Shown here piece after piece: positions 9,252 through 19,220 of a DNA stretch of 38,337 bases. Under the pieces are notes generated by a model. The model saw only the letters and a program-made list of their open reading frames with translations, did no database searches and was not told where the DNA came from. The stretch is from an uncultured Eudoraea sp. Its GTDB lineage: Bacteria; Bacteroidota; Bacteroidia; Flavobacteriales; Flavobacteriaceae. The stretch spans positions 1 to 38,337 of the forward strand of contig CAJQNH010000041.1 of NCBI GenBank assembly GCA_905479615.1, given 5' to 3'. Made by a program: the position numbers and the translations under genes. Positions within the stretch are counted from its first letter, which is position 1. Each line of letters starts with the position of its first letter.

Positions 9252-9983
9252 CTATATCCCTCTTTCCTTTTGAATCTGCTCATAGGCTCTCTGAACTTCC
9301 TTGAACTTTTCCTCTGCACCCTTTTTAATGGCCTCATTCTTCGTGATCACTTTATCTGGGTGATACTTTTTAGCCATTTTCCGATATGCCCTTTTAACTT
9401 CATCGTCTGAAACCGCCTTTTCTATTTCTAATATTTTATAGGCATTATCTGCAGATTTGATAAACATAGCCTTAATGCTTTCAAAATCTTGCCTTCCGAC
9501 CCTGAGGTAACCAGCGATTTCCTTTATTTTTTCTATCTCGAGATTACTTATGGCCCCATCGGCCTGAGCTATCCCAAAAAGAAAATGCAACAATTGTAAT
9601 CGTACCTCATAGCGGGTACGCTGATTCAGGTATGTACAAATACGCTGAGCCGATATTTCTCTATTTTTTATAACCTCATTAAATGTCCTAAAAATTGCAT
9701 TGGCTTTTTCCTTACCATATGTGCTGAGAAAATATTGCCTTACATAGTCCAATTCACGCTGACTCACTTGCCCGTCTGCCTTAATGACAATAGAACACAA
9801 TGAAAGAAGATTTAGTTCAAAGTCAGCAGGCGACACCTTTTGCCTGGTGAAATCACTAAAGACCGTTCTTGAACCTGAACCACTATTTAGATTGTCGAGA
9901 AAACTCCCAATTAAAAAACCTAAAATAGCTCCAGGTAAACGAAAAAGAAAATAACCCACAATTGCGGCAAACCACCTAATCAT
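9252..9983 (-). CDS. TerB-like/DjlA-like protein with C-terminal DnaJ domain
   Basis: TerB-like [23 protein letters not shown] and a second [16 protein letters not shown], followed by J-domain ..[16 protein letters not shown]. First internal ATG (MIRWFAA) at 9983 preferred over 10022. Confidence 0.88.
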   Translation of the reverse strand: MIRWFAAIVGYFLFRLPGAILGFLIGSFLDNLNSGSGSRTVFSDFTRQKVSPADFELNLLSLCSIVIKADGQVSQRELDYVRQYFLSTYGKEKANAIFRTFNEVIKNREISAQRICTYLNQRTRYEVRLQLLHFLFGIAQADGAISNLEIEKIKEIAGYLRVGRQDFESIKAMFIKSADNAYKILEIEKAVSDDEVKRAYRKMAKKYHPDKVITKNEAIKKGAEEKFKEVQRAYEQIQKERGI

Positions 9984-10057
9984 ATCAGTAGTAAAATTTG
10001 CGCAAATATAGAATAATATCAATGAATACTATACTTAAAGAATGGTTAAGCTTTTCA

Positions 10058-10086
10058 TTTAGGTTAATGCAATTTGATTATCTTTG
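10058..10086 (+). promoter_or_regulatory. Candidate Bacteroidota promoter (TTTA-N17-TATCTTTG) for bacilliredoxin
   Basis: TATCTTTG at 10079-10086 matches TAnnTTTG; TTTA at 10058-10061 is a partial -33 match. Confidence 0.4.
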
Positions 10087-10107
10087 CCAATAATTCAATT
10101 AAAAAAA

Positions 10108-10524
10108 ATGCTTATGTATCCAGAAGAATTAGTAAGACCAATGAGAGCAGACCTGTCTTCAGCCGGGTTTGAAGAATTATATACATCAGAGGCAGTTGAA
10201 AATGCGATAAAACAAGAAGGAACTACACTTGTAGTCGTGAATTCTGTATGTGGCTGTGCTGCTGCAAATGCCAGGCCGGCTGCAAAATTAAGCCTGGAAA
10301 ATCAAAAAAAGCCAGATCATCTTATTACTGTTTTTGCAGGCGTAGATACCGAGGCAGTCGATGCAGCAAGAAATCTTATGATTCCATTTCCTCCTTCATC
10401 ACCAAGTATGGCCTTATTTAAAAATGGCGAATTGGTACATATGATTGAAAGACACCATATTGAAGGAAGACCTGCAGAATTAATTTCTGAGAATTTAATG
10501 CAGGCGTACGAGGAATTCTGCTAA
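10108..10524 (+). CDS. BrxA/BrxB-family bacilliredoxin
   Basis: MYPEELVRPMRADLSSAGFEEL, VNSVCGCAAANARPA (CGC motif), FPPSSPSMALFKNGELVHMIERHHIEGR. Confidence 0.93.
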   Translation: MLMYPEELVRPMRADLSSAGFEELYTSEAVENAIKQEGTTLVVVNSVCGCAAANARPAAKLSLENQKKPDHLITVFAGVDTEAVDAARNLMIPFPPSSPSMALFKNGELVHMIERHHIEGRPAELISENLMQAYEEFC

Positions 10525-10633
10525 AATAAAAGGGACATTTATCATAATTTTCCCGCGTTTTATTGAAGATTTCATTTGAATTCATAAAACCTGATTTTAC
10601 CTTAAAAAATTATAGTTCGTATAAAAATTTGTA

Positions 10634-10668
10634 AAAAACTGCTTCTATAGAAGCGGTTTTTTATTTTT
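10634..10668 (+). terminator. Intrinsic terminator-like hairpin
   Basis: aaaaaCTGCTTCTATAGAAGCGGttttttattttt: near-perfect stem with A/T tract on both sides. Confidence 0.7.
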
Positions 10669-10673
10669 GTGTC

Positions 10674-11408
10674 ATGCAAAAAATATTGGCTTATCCGCTT
10701 ACAGCATTATATTTTATCTTTTTTGGGATAGTGCTGCTTGTTTTTCATCCAATTCAATGGATTTGCCTTAATCTATTTGGATATAATGCCCATAAAAAAA
10801 GCGTAAGCATTCTCAATTTATCATTATTAAGGTGTACCCATGTTCTGGGTGCCAGGTATACTTTTACCAATCCCTACAAAATTCCTAAAGACAGGCCTCT
10901 GATTATTGTTTCGAACCACCAAAGCATGAATGATATTCCGCCTATAATATGGTATATGCGCGCACATCACCCTAAATTTGTGAGCAAAATAGAACTTGGT
11001 AAAGGCATACCCAGCGTATCATACAATCTTAGGCATGGCGGATCTGCGCTTATTGATAGAAAGGACGCCAAACAAGCCCTTATGGAAATATCAAAACTTG
11101 GGCGTTATATAGAAAAATACAACAGAAGTGCAGTCATTTTTCCTGAAGGAACCAGAAGCCGGAACGGACATCCGAAAAAATTTCAAAGAACGGGCTTAAA
11201 AATTCTTATGAAACAAGCACCCTCTGCATTAATTGTTCCTATAAGTATCAATAATTCATGGAAAATGCTTCGTTATGGTAAATTTCCATATGGGATTGGA
11301 TCACATTTAACCTTTAAGGTACATCAGCCGCTTAATAATAGTGGAAATCCGGATGAATTAATCGATAAGGTAGAACAAGATATAACTAGCGGCGTAACTT
11401 CTTTTTAA
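10674..11408 (+). CDS. 1-acyl-sn-glycerol-3-phosphate acyltransferase (PlsC family)
   Basis: SNHQSMNDIP (a degenerate NHxxxxD motif) and FPEGTRSRNGHPKKFQRT. Confidence 0.93.
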   Translation: MQKILAYPLTALYFIFFGIVLLVFHPIQWICLNLFGYNAHKKSVSILNLSLLRCTHVLGARYTFTNPYKIPKDRPLIIVSNHQSMNDIPPIIWYMRAHHPKFVSKIELGKGIPSVSYNLRHGGSALIDRKDAKQALMEISKLGRYIEKYNRSAVIFPEGTRSRNGHPKKFQRTGLKILMKQAPSALIVPISINNSWKMLRYGKFPYGIGSHLTFKVHQPLNNSGNPDELIDKVEQDITSGVTSF

Positions 11409-12067
11409 TGAAACGTAAAACAATTTTAGAAAAGACCAAAGACTTTGTCAAACAAAGGTTTAAAGGAGCTGAAGGAGGCCATGATTGGCATCATACAAAA
11501 AGGGTATTGGCAAATTCTATTCATATCGCCAAAAAAGAAAATGCTAATTTATTTGTAGTTCAACTGGCGGCACTATTGCATGATATTGCAGATTCTAAGT
11601 TTCATGAAGGGGACGAAACTCTGGGGCCTAAAATAGCTTCTGAATTTCTGAAAGAACACAATGTCGATAAATTAAGCAGAGAGCATATCATAAAAATTAT
11701 AGAGACAGTTTCATTTAAAAATAGTCTGTCCATGACGGATACGCCCTTTAATTCTGTTGAATTACAGATAGTACAGGATGCAGACAGGTTAGATGCAATT
11801 GGGGCCATTGGAATTGCCCGGGCGTTTAACTATGGGGGGTTTAAAAACAGGGAACTCTATAATCCAAAAATTCCCCCAAACATGACTATGAGCAAGGAAG
11901 AATATAAGAAGTCCAGTGCCCCTACAATTAATCACTTTTATGAAAAATTGCTGCTTTTAAAAGAAAAGATGAATACCTCTACCGGCAAAAAGCTCGCAGA
12001 AAAACGACACGACGTTATGGTCAGTTACCTCAACCAATTCTATCAGGAATGGGAAGGTTTAAAATAA
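11408..12067 (+). CDS. HD-domain phosphohydrolase
   Basis: GGHDWHHTKRVLANS, LAALLHDIADSKFH, VQDADRLDAIGAIGIARAF; start overlaps the plsC stop (TAATG). Confidence 0.92.
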   Translation: MKRKTILEKTKDFVKQRFKGAEGGHDWHHTKRVLANSIHIAKKENANLFVVQLAALLHDIADSKFHEGDETLGPKIASEFLKEHNVDKLSREHIIKIIETVSFKNSLSMTDTPFNSVELQIVQDADRLDAIGAIGIARAFNYGGFKNRELYNPKIPPNMTMSKEEYKKSSAPTINHFYEKLLLLKEKMNTSTGKKLAEKRHDVMVSYLNQFYQEWEGLK

Positions 12068-12181
12068 CATCGTTTTTAATTAAGCACATTATTTTGTAGA
12101 AATTAACCATCCACCTTCACTATTCAAGGAAACGTCCTTTTTTTTTGTATATTCTGTTTTTATTTTAAAATCTACTCCACT

Positions 12182-13591
12182 ATGAAAAGAAGAAGTTTTG
12201 TCAAAAAAGTAGCTGCGTCATCTACTGCTTTTTCAATTGTCCCCAGCTTTATTTTAGGGAAAGGTCATGTGCCCCCAAGTGATACATTATATGTCTCGGC
12301 CTTTGGTGTGGGTGGCCGTGGAACAGGGGTTATGAACGGTCTTGATAATACAAATAAAGTAAAGTATGTTACCTTATGTGACGTAGACGATCGCAGAGCA
12401 AAAAACAGTTATGAGAAATACCCGGACGCAAAACGCTACAAGGACTTCAGAAAGGTATTTGACAACCATTTGAATGAAATAGATGCCATTATGGTGGCTA
12501 CCCCAGATCATACACACGCGACTATTGCTTTGCCTTTTATGCGCGAGAAAAAACATGCTTATGTAGAAAAACCGCTCACCCACAATATTGGGGAGGCCCG
12601 CTTAATGACACAAGTTGCCCGGGAAAATGGAATTGTTACTCAGATGGGTAATCAGGGGGCTTCCAGTGATGGAAGCCGGGAGGCGAAAGAATGGATAAAA
12701 TCCGGGGTAATTGGCAAGGTGAAAAGAGTTGATTGCTGGACAAACAGGCCCGTATGGCCACAGGGAGTTCCGGTACCTACCCAAATAGATCCAATTCCAC
12801 AAGGACTCGATTGGGATTTATGGTTGGGTCCTGCGTCAATGCGTGATTATAATGAATCCTATCTTCCTTTTAAATGGCGTGGCTGGTGGGATTTTGGAAC
12901 CGGGGCATTAGGTGATATGGGTTGTCATATCATGGAAACTCCTTTTGGAGTGCTGGACCTCGGGTATCCTACTGAGGCTGAAGCTAGTTGTACTACGAAT
13001 TGGGTAGGCGATTTTATTGAAGCGGATTATAGTAAATCCTGTCCTGCTTCTTCTTTGGTTAGGCTTAAATTTAATACCGCTGAACATGGTGATATTGCCT
13101 TAAACTGGTATGATGGGGGTTTAATGCCTGATCTGCCTGATGAATTAAAAAATGATGAAAAAATTGGAGATACTGGTGGAGGCACAGTGTTTTACGGATC
13201 CAAAGGAATTTTAGTTTGTGATACATATTCCAGAAATGCCCGGTTGTTACCTTCTGAGAGGATGCAACAGGTAAATGCACCTGAACCTTATTTGAAAAGA
13301 ATAACAGGGGATACCGGTGGGCACCAAAATAATTGGGTGGAAGCTTGTTTAGGTGGCTCGGAGACTTCCTCGGATTTTAAGCGTTCCGGACCTTTGACAG
13401 AGGCTGTTTTAATGGGGAACCTGGCTATCAAATCTTTTCAGTATAAAGAACCAAATGAAAATGGCCGTGGATTTATATATCCGGGGAGACGCAAAATACT
13501 ATGGGATGGTGAGAATATGAGGGTTACTAATTACGAAAAAGCCAACGAATGGGTAAAGGGGACTTATCGTAAGGGCTGGGAACTTAGTTAA
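12182..13591 (+). CDS. Gfo/Idh/MocA-family oxidoreductase with Tat-type signal
   Basis: RRSFVKK twin-arginine start, GVGGRGTG nucleotide-binding motif, VATPDHTHATIALPFM..KHAYVEKPLTHN. Confidence 0.93.
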   Translation: MKRRSFVKKVAASSTAFSIVPSFILGKGHVPPSDTLYVSAFGVGGRGTGVMNGLDNTNKVKYVTLCDVDDRRAKNSYEKYPDAKRYKDFRKVFDNHLNEIDAIMVATPDHTHATIALPFMREKKHAYVEKPLTHNIGEARLMTQVARENGIVTQMGNQGASSDGSREAKEWIKSGVIGKVKRVDCWTNRPVWPQGVPVPTQIDPIPQGLDWDLWLGPASMRDYNESYLPFKWRGWWDFGTGALGDMGCHIMETPFGVLDLGYPTEAEASCTTNWVGDFIEADYSKSCPASSLVRLKFNTAEHGDIALNWYDGGLMPDLPDELKNDEKIGDTGGGTVFYGSKGILVCDTYSRNARLLPSERMQQVNAPEPYLKRITGDTGGHQNNWVEACLGGSETSSDFKRSGPLTEAVLMGNLAIKSFQYKEPNENGRGFIYPGRRKILWDGENMRVTNYEKANEWVKGTYRKGWELS

Positions 13592-13639
13592 GAAGTAATT
13601 TTTCTTATCTTTTTTGATAAAAAACAACAAAAACCGGGT

Positions 13640-14716
13640 TTAGTTGAATAGTTTCCATTGACCCAGTTTATATTGTTCGTGTAATTCCCTGTTTAATTTA
13701 GGAAATGATCTTCCCTTATAATATCTCAATTTAGCCAATTTGGCCATTTCCTGTATTTGATATGCAATATGGCCTTCACCCTTGCTTCGCAAACCAAATC
13801 TACTGTCATTTAATGTGCCCCCATGACATGATGCTATAAGGCTCAATACCTTTTCTGCCCTATCAGGCATAGCCTTCCTTATCCAATCGGTAAAAATAAG
13901 ACCAATGGCGCCATTCAATCTAACTATAGTATAAGCAAAAGAAGACGCACCATGGTCAGCAGCCGCCTTTGCTAAATTTATAATTTCATGGCTGTTTATG
14001 CCCGGAATAATTGGAGCCAGCATGGCATTAACCGGGATTTTATTCTCAGCTAAAATGGCAATTGTTTCAAGACGTTTTTTAATAGTTGTTGTTCTGGGTT
14101 CTAAAATTCTTCGCGTATTTTCGGAGAGCGAGGTAATTGAGATGTTTACGCCAACCAGCCCATGATAATTCAATTCCCTTAACAAGTCCATATCTCTTAA
14201 GATCAAAGAATTCTTGGTAATGATACCTACTGGGTGGCGGTATCTCAAAAATACCTCCAGGCAAGCTCTCGTAATTTCAAATTTCTGCTCTGCAGGCTGG
14301 TAACAATCTGTATTTCCCGAAAGCACTATGGTGGCGGCCTTCCATTTAGAACTTTTTAATTTAGCCTCCAGTAGCTTAGCAGTATCTTTCTTTACCAAAA
14401 TCTTTTGTTCAAAATCTAAACCTGCACTTAAGCCCCAATATTCATGAGTATTTCTGGCATAGCAATAAATACAACCATGTTCACAACCCTGATAAGGATT
14501 CATTGAGTATTCCATCCCGACATCCGGACTGGTAACTTTATTTACAATTGTTTTAGGAAAAACAGTTAAGTATTGTGTTTTCTTTTGAATGGCCTCTTCC
14601 CCTTCCTTTCTGCAAAATTCGAGAAAATCTTGCTGTATTTCGTGTATGTGTTTAAGAAATTTGTTGGGTGTATTTTGCTGTGCACCTCTTCCTCTAATAA
14701 AATTATTTTGTTTCAA
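13640..14716 (-). CDS. PA0069-family radical SAM protein (SplB-like)
   Basis: MNPYQGCEHGCIYCYARNTHEYWG (CxxxCxxC cluster) plus the SGNTDCYQPAE motif. Confidence 0.92.
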   Translation of the reverse strand: MKQNNFIRGRGAQQNTPNKFLKHIHEIQQDFLEFCRKEGEEAIQKKTQYLTVFPKTIVNKVTSPDVGMEYSMNPYQGCEHGCIYCYARNTHEYWGLSAGLDFEQKILVKKDTAKLLEAKLKSSKWKAATIVLSGNTDCYQPAEQKFEITRACLEVFLRYRHPVGIITKNSLILRDMDLLRELNYHGLVGVNISITSLSENTRRILEPRTTTIKKRLETIAILAENKIPVNAMLAPIIPGINSHEIINLAKAAADHGASSFAYTIVRLNGAIGLIFTDWIRKAMPDRAEKVLSLIASCHGGTLNDSRFGLRSKGEGHIAYQIQEMAKLAKLRYYKGRSFPKLNRELHEQYKLGQWKLFN

Positions 14717-14763
14717 TATACGGATTTATTCCAAATTTATGGATTATTTCCTATTGAAACAAT

Positions 14764-16314
14764 TTAATTGATAGAGACATTCACTAATTGTTTTTTAGTT
14801 CCTCTTTTAGCATAAAACAAAACCGCGCTATCATTAAAGTCCATTAAAGGTTTTGAAACCATAAGTGGCAAGCGAGCTTCTTTATCATCAATGATTTTTT
14901 CATAACTCATTTTACCATTTTTGTCTAATTGAATTACAAAGACATTTCTATTCCTGCTTAAGCCCTGTTTAAAAATTACCCGTTCATTATTTATTACTTG
15001 CGGGTTTTCAGCCGAGCTACTTATAAAAAAATAGGTGTTATCATTTTTAGTATAGGAACAATAAGATGCATAGGCCCCATCACCCTGTGTTACTTCAGAT
15101 TTATTAATATTTCTGGCCCAAAGCATTTCACCTTTAAGATTTAGCTTTGCACTCACGATATCATTGTAATGAAAACGTTCCACCCGTACTCTGCCTCCAC
15201 TTGAATTTGCCTGTACGCTGGATGTAACAAAATATTCCTCAGCATTGAAAAGTATATCGTCATCCTGAGTAAAGCCTACATTTTTAAATACCAGGTTCTT
15301 TACCTGCTCTGCATCCTCTTTTCCAAACTTGTCTGACATAAACTGATTTGAAAAAGGATTGTATTTCCTTATTTGGACTTCAAGTGTTACCGGGTCTAAT
15401 TTAAAATACCCCAACCCATTATACCTGTTATCCTTTCGATCAGCATAAAAACCAACACAAATAAGATTCCCATTTCGAAGAATTGGCTTTAAGGCTTCGG
15501 AGTATTTACCAGGACCGTCAAAGTTTTGTGTAATGACACCTTGTTTTGACAGCATAATAAGTTCATACTGAAATTTACGCTCTAAGGCGGTAAATCTTTT
15601 CTTCTTAAAATAAGCTTTGCCAATTATATATGCGCGCTCCAGGTTTGGGGAGACCACTATATTTTCAAAAGCATAATTCTTATCCGCTATTTCTTTAGAA
15701 AAATCCTGTTCAAATATCTTTTTAAGGGAAGCATTAAATAAATAAATATTGTGTTTATTTATCTTTCCCTTCTTAAAATGCGTGCTAATTATAAATGCAC
15801 TTTTAGCATCGTTAAATAATGCCGTTGTGGTGAAACCAGATGAAAAATTTCTGTTGTAATAGTTGCGGTCATATGGTTGTTGTACCTGATCTGACCTAAT
15901 TGAGAGTAACTTCTCCTCTGTAAAATTAAAATTTGATATTGGACTGCGGTGAACAATATAATCATATGACATAGTCTCCAGATTATACTCCAAAAACAAT
16001 AAATATAATTGTCCGTTTCTTAAGTAACCCTCTATAAGATCAAGTCCTTTTAATTTATAATTATATTCTGAAACAAGCTCTAGATCTTTATTATAATGCT
16101 CTATAAAATAACCCTTAGGTTTCAGAATCATTCCCGTATAGTAGGATCTTACCAAAACAGTTCCGCCTGTTCCATCCTCAGAAATAGAGACTAAATTAGA
16201 ATACTTATATCGGTCATCATACTTTTCTCCAAAATCATAGGAAATAGGCATTTTTTGCGCATAGGCAAGGCCAGCAGTAAAAACCGCAAAAAATAATATA
16301 AAACGAATTTTCAT
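14764..16314 (-). CDS. Hypothetical exported protein (516 aa)
   Basis: Long ORF with signal peptide (MKIRFILFFAVFTAGLAYAQ); no family recognised. Confidence 0.8.
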   Translation of the reverse strand: MKIRFILFFAVFTAGLAYAQKMPISYDFGEKYDDRYKYSNLVSISEDGTGGTVLVRSYYTGMILKPKGYFIEHYNKDLELVSEYNYKLKGLDLIEGYLRNGQLYLLFLEYNLETMSYDYIVHRSPISNFNFTEEKLLSIRSDQVQQPYDRNYYNRNFSSGFTTTALFNDAKSAFIISTHFKKGKINKHNIYLFNASLKKIFEQDFSKEIADKNYAFENIVVSPNLERAYIIGKAYFKKKRFTALERKFQYELIMLSKQGVITQNFDGPGKYSEALKPILRNGNLICVGFYADRKDNRYNGLGYFKLDPVTLEVQIRKYNPFSNQFMSDKFGKEDAEQVKNLVFKNVGFTQDDDILFNAEEYFVTSSVQANSSGGRVRVERFHYNDIVSAKLNLKGEMLWARNINKSEVTQGDGAYASYCSYTKNDNTYFFISSSAENPQVINNERVIFKQGLSRNRNVFVIQLDKNGKMSYEKIIDDKEARLPLMVSKPLMDFNDSAVLFYAKRGTKKQLVNVSIN

Positions 16315-16338
16315 GATAGGTAAAGAATTTTAAGCGCA

Positions 16339-17121
16339 TCAGGTTCCGGGAAATTCTGCTTTTCTTTTTTCCAAAAAGGCAGTAGTGCCTTCTCTAAAAT
16401 CAGCTGTGCCAAAACAGCTTCCAAATGCATTTATCTCGGTTTCAAACCCTTTCGCATTATTCTTAAAACCCGCATTTACGGCTTTTATTGCATAAGAAAT
16501 TGCAACAGGTGAGTTATTCGTTATTTTGCCTGCTATTTTATTACATAGCGGTAAAAGTTCTTCTTGAGGAACCACATAATTTACCAGACCGTAGGATAGC
16601 GCTTTTTCTGCGTTAATCATTCCGGCTGACATTATAAGTTCCATCGCCCTGCCTTTTCCTATTAATTGGGGCAGGCGTTGCGTTCCGCCATATCCTGGAA
16701 TCACCCCAAGAGAAACTTCAGGCAGGCCCATTTTGGCATTATCACTGGCAATTCTGAAATGACAGGCCATGGCCAACTCCAACCCGCCACCAAGCGCAAA
16801 ACCATTGACAGCTGCAATGACTGGAGTAGATAAGTTTTCTATAAGGTTAAAAAGAGCCAGTTGCCCCTTTGCTGCAAGTTCTTTGCCTTCCTTTACTGAA
16901 TAGTTTGCGAATTCTGAAATATCGGCACCGGCCACAAAGGCCTTTTCACCACTCCCGGTGAGTATAATGGCTCGTATCGTTTTATCCTTGTCCAGAGTCT
17001 TAAATGCCTTACCTAAGTCCTTGATTGTTGCTCTGTTCAGCGCATTTAATTTTTTTGGTCTGTTAATAATAACTGTTGCAAGGCTACTATTAAGTTCTAT
17101 CAGGATATTTTCAAAGTTCAT
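16339..17121 (-). CDS. Enoyl-CoA hydratase/isomerase family protein
   Basis: Crotonase motifs: GSGEKAFVAGADISEF, NGFALGGGLELAMACHFRIA, LPEVSLGVIPGYGGTQRL. Confidence 0.95.
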   Translation of the reverse strand: MNFENILIELNSSLATVIINRPKKLNALNRATIKDLGKAFKTLDKDKTIRAIILTGSGEKAFVAGADISEFANYSVKEGKELAAKGQLALFNLIENLSTPVIAAVNGFALGGGLELAMACHFRIASDNAKMGLPEVSLGVIPGYGGTQRLPQLIGKGRAMELIMSAGMINAEKALSYGLVNYVVPQEELLPLCNKIAGKITNNSPVAISYAIKAVNAGFKNNAKGFETEINAFGSCFGTADFREGTTAFLEKRKAEFPGT

Positions 17122-17135
17122 CTGTGATTATTTTA

Positions 17136-18623
17136 TTAATTTTTTGTTCCTTTTGGAAACATAACAGTAAATACAGTTCCTTTTCCAGGTTGTGAAGTAA
17201 AATTAATACTCCCGTTATAGGTTTCAACAATATTCTTCACCATGCCAAGTCCTAAGCCCATCCCACTGGATTTAGTTGTAAACTTGGGCTCAAACACTTT
17301 ATCTTTAAAGCCATCCTGGATTCCAATACCGTTGTCTGCAACTGATATTTTTACTTTATCCCCCTGTGAAACAACGGAAACTAATATTCTTGGTGATTCT
17401 ACTTCCGGAACAGCTTGTATAGCATTCTTCACCAAATTCGTGATTACACGTATCAATTGGGTGCGGTCTAACTTGGCTATAAGGTCCTCTTCATCTGCCA
17501 TAAAATGTATGTACTTTTCATTAAAAATGTCCAATGCCAGTTTAACTATTTTTACCACATTTAAATTTTCCTTCTGTTGAGCGGGCATTTCCGCAAAGCT
17601 TGAAAAAGCGGAAGCAATACTGCTCATTGTATCTATTTGTTGTATCAAAGTCCTGGAAAATTCCTTTACTTTGGTTTGCACATCGGGATCCTCAGGATTA
17701 AATTTTCTTTCAAAACTTTGAACACTTAAACGCATAGGAGTTAGCGGATTTTTAATTTCATGAGCTACTTGCTTGGCCATCTCGCGCCAAGCCTGTTCCC
17801 TTTCACCCCTCGCTAGTTTGGCAGCACTTATTTCTAATTCATCAATCATATCATTATATGAATTAATGAGTTTTCCTATTTCGTGCCCGGGGTTTTCAAT
17901 AAGAATTTTTTCATTTCTTTTGGTTAGGTCAGTCTGTGTAATCTTATCCGAAATGTTTTGTAAAGAACGGGTTATGTATTTTGAAATAAAATAAGCCAAA
18001 ATAATAGCAATAAGTAACATAAACAGATAAACAGCACTCAGACGCATCAGGAATTCCTTGAGCTCCATGTCGTTAAAGGAGTTATCCTGAAAATATGGTA
18101 GATTTAATATCCCAATGGGTTTAAATTTATCATCAGTTATATAAGTGTACGAGGCTTGATATTTATCCCCCGCAGCAGTATCGTCGAGTACATAACGCTT
18201 GTCCACGGTATTTGATAACATACTAATTATTTCTGATCCCAGGTGAAGAGATATGGAATCATTTCTGAATCTAGGTTTTGAACTCTTGATTAAGTTCCCT
18301 TTAAGGTCATAAATATTGAAATTGACATTTTGGACATCAGCAATCCGATAAATTTCATCTTTAAAAATCAGTGCCAAATTTTCTGTAGTTACCGGATAAG
18401 TGGTTTCCTGTAACGTATAAGCTATGCTCTGTTTTATCTGACCTTCCTTCCGCTCCAAACGGACCTGGTGATAATCTTTAGATTGTTCCCTATATTGGTA
18501 TATAGTAACCCCTGCTATTAATACCGATGCCATTACCACCAGTAAAATCATAGCGACAAAAATTCGGGATCTAAGGGATAACTTTTTAAGCAAGGACTCC
18601 TGATTTGAGTTTAAAGATAGCAA
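17136..18623 (-). CDS. Sensor histidine kinase (NtrY-like, HAMP plus HATPase)
   Basis: Two TM helices, HAMP-like region, HEIKNPLTPMRLSVQSFERKF H-box, VADNGIGI, GMGLGLGMVKNIVE. Confidence 0.93.
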   Translation of the reverse strand: MLSLNSNQESLLKKLSLRSRIFVAMILLVVMASVLIAGVTIYQYREQSKDYHQVRLERKEGQIKQSIAYTLQETTYPVTTENLALIFKDEIYRIADVQNVNFNIYDLKGNLIKSSKPRFRNDSISLHLGSEIISMLSNTVDKRYVLDDTAAGDKYQASYTYITDDKFKPIGILNLPYFQDNSFNDMELKEFLMRLSAVYLFMLLIAIILAYFISKYITRSLQNISDKITQTDLTKRNEKILIENPGHEIGKLINSYNDMIDELEISAAKLARGEREQAWREMAKQVAHEIKNPLTPMRLSVQSFERKFNPEDPDVQTKVKEFSRTLIQQIDTMSSIASAFSSFAEMPAQQKENLNVVKIVKLALDIFNEKYIHFMADEEDLIAKLDRTQLIRVITNLVKNAIQAVPEVESPRILVSVVSQGDKVKISVADNGIGIQDGFKDKVFEPKFTTKSSGMGLGLGMVKNIVETYNGSINFTSQPGKGTVFTVMFPKGTKN

Positions 18624-18668
18624 TAATCAAGCCAAAGCCTCCTATCAAATTTCCCAAATAAAATAGGT

Positions 18669-19220
18669 TTACGCATTGGGATTCTTATCTCTAATTCTCT
18701 TATACAATCGTATACCAAGCATCAGAAGAATTCCAAGGACAATAATCCCCAATACCCCAAAAATCCAATTGAAAGTACCCTTTAATATAACCAAAAAAGT
18801 AACCGCAAACAGTATCACGGTGGCGCCTTCATTCCAAATACGCATAAAATTGGAAGTATACTTTATTTCATCGCGCTGTAATTGAAGATATATTAAATGT
18901 GTTTTCCAATGATAAGCAATTAGTAATACTACAAAGAACAACTTAATAAGCATCCATGGTTGATCTAACCAGGCTGGTATTAACAACAACAACCAGAAAG
19001 CAAATATTGTACATAAAACAGCTGAAGGCCATGTAATTATATACCATAACCTTTTTGTCATTAGTTTAAGTTGATCAGAAAGTATTTCTTTATCGGGAGA
19101 GGGCTTATCGTTTGCTTCAATATGATAAATGAACAATCTGGGTATATAAAATAACCCGGCAAACCATGTTACAACAAATATTAGATGCAATGCTTTTATA
19201 TAATTATAGTATTCCTCCAT
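18669..19220 (-). CDS. CopD-family / HemJ-like protoporphyrinogen oxidase
   Basis: KALHLIFVVTWFAGLFYIPRLFIYHIEA, membrane helices typical of HemJ (former UPF0093). Confidence 0.8.
   Translation of the reverse strand: MEEYYNYIKALHLIFVVTWFAGLFYIPRLFIYHIEANDKPSPDKEILSDQLKLMTKRLWYIITWPSAVLCTIFAFWLLLLIPAWLDQPWMLIKLFFVVLLIAYHWKTHLIYLQLQRDEIKYTSNFMRIWNEGATVILFAVTFLVILKGTFNWIFGVLGIIVLGILLMLGIRLYKRIRDKNPNA

Noticed and set aside
13592-13640. Possible bidirectional terminator TTATC-TTTTTT-GATAA between converging genes
   Set aside because: Stem is only 5 bp and A/T-only; too weak to claim.
14079-14264. 61-aa minus-strand ORF inside the radical SAM gene
   Set aside because: Out-of-frame shadow ORF inside a well-supported coding sequence.
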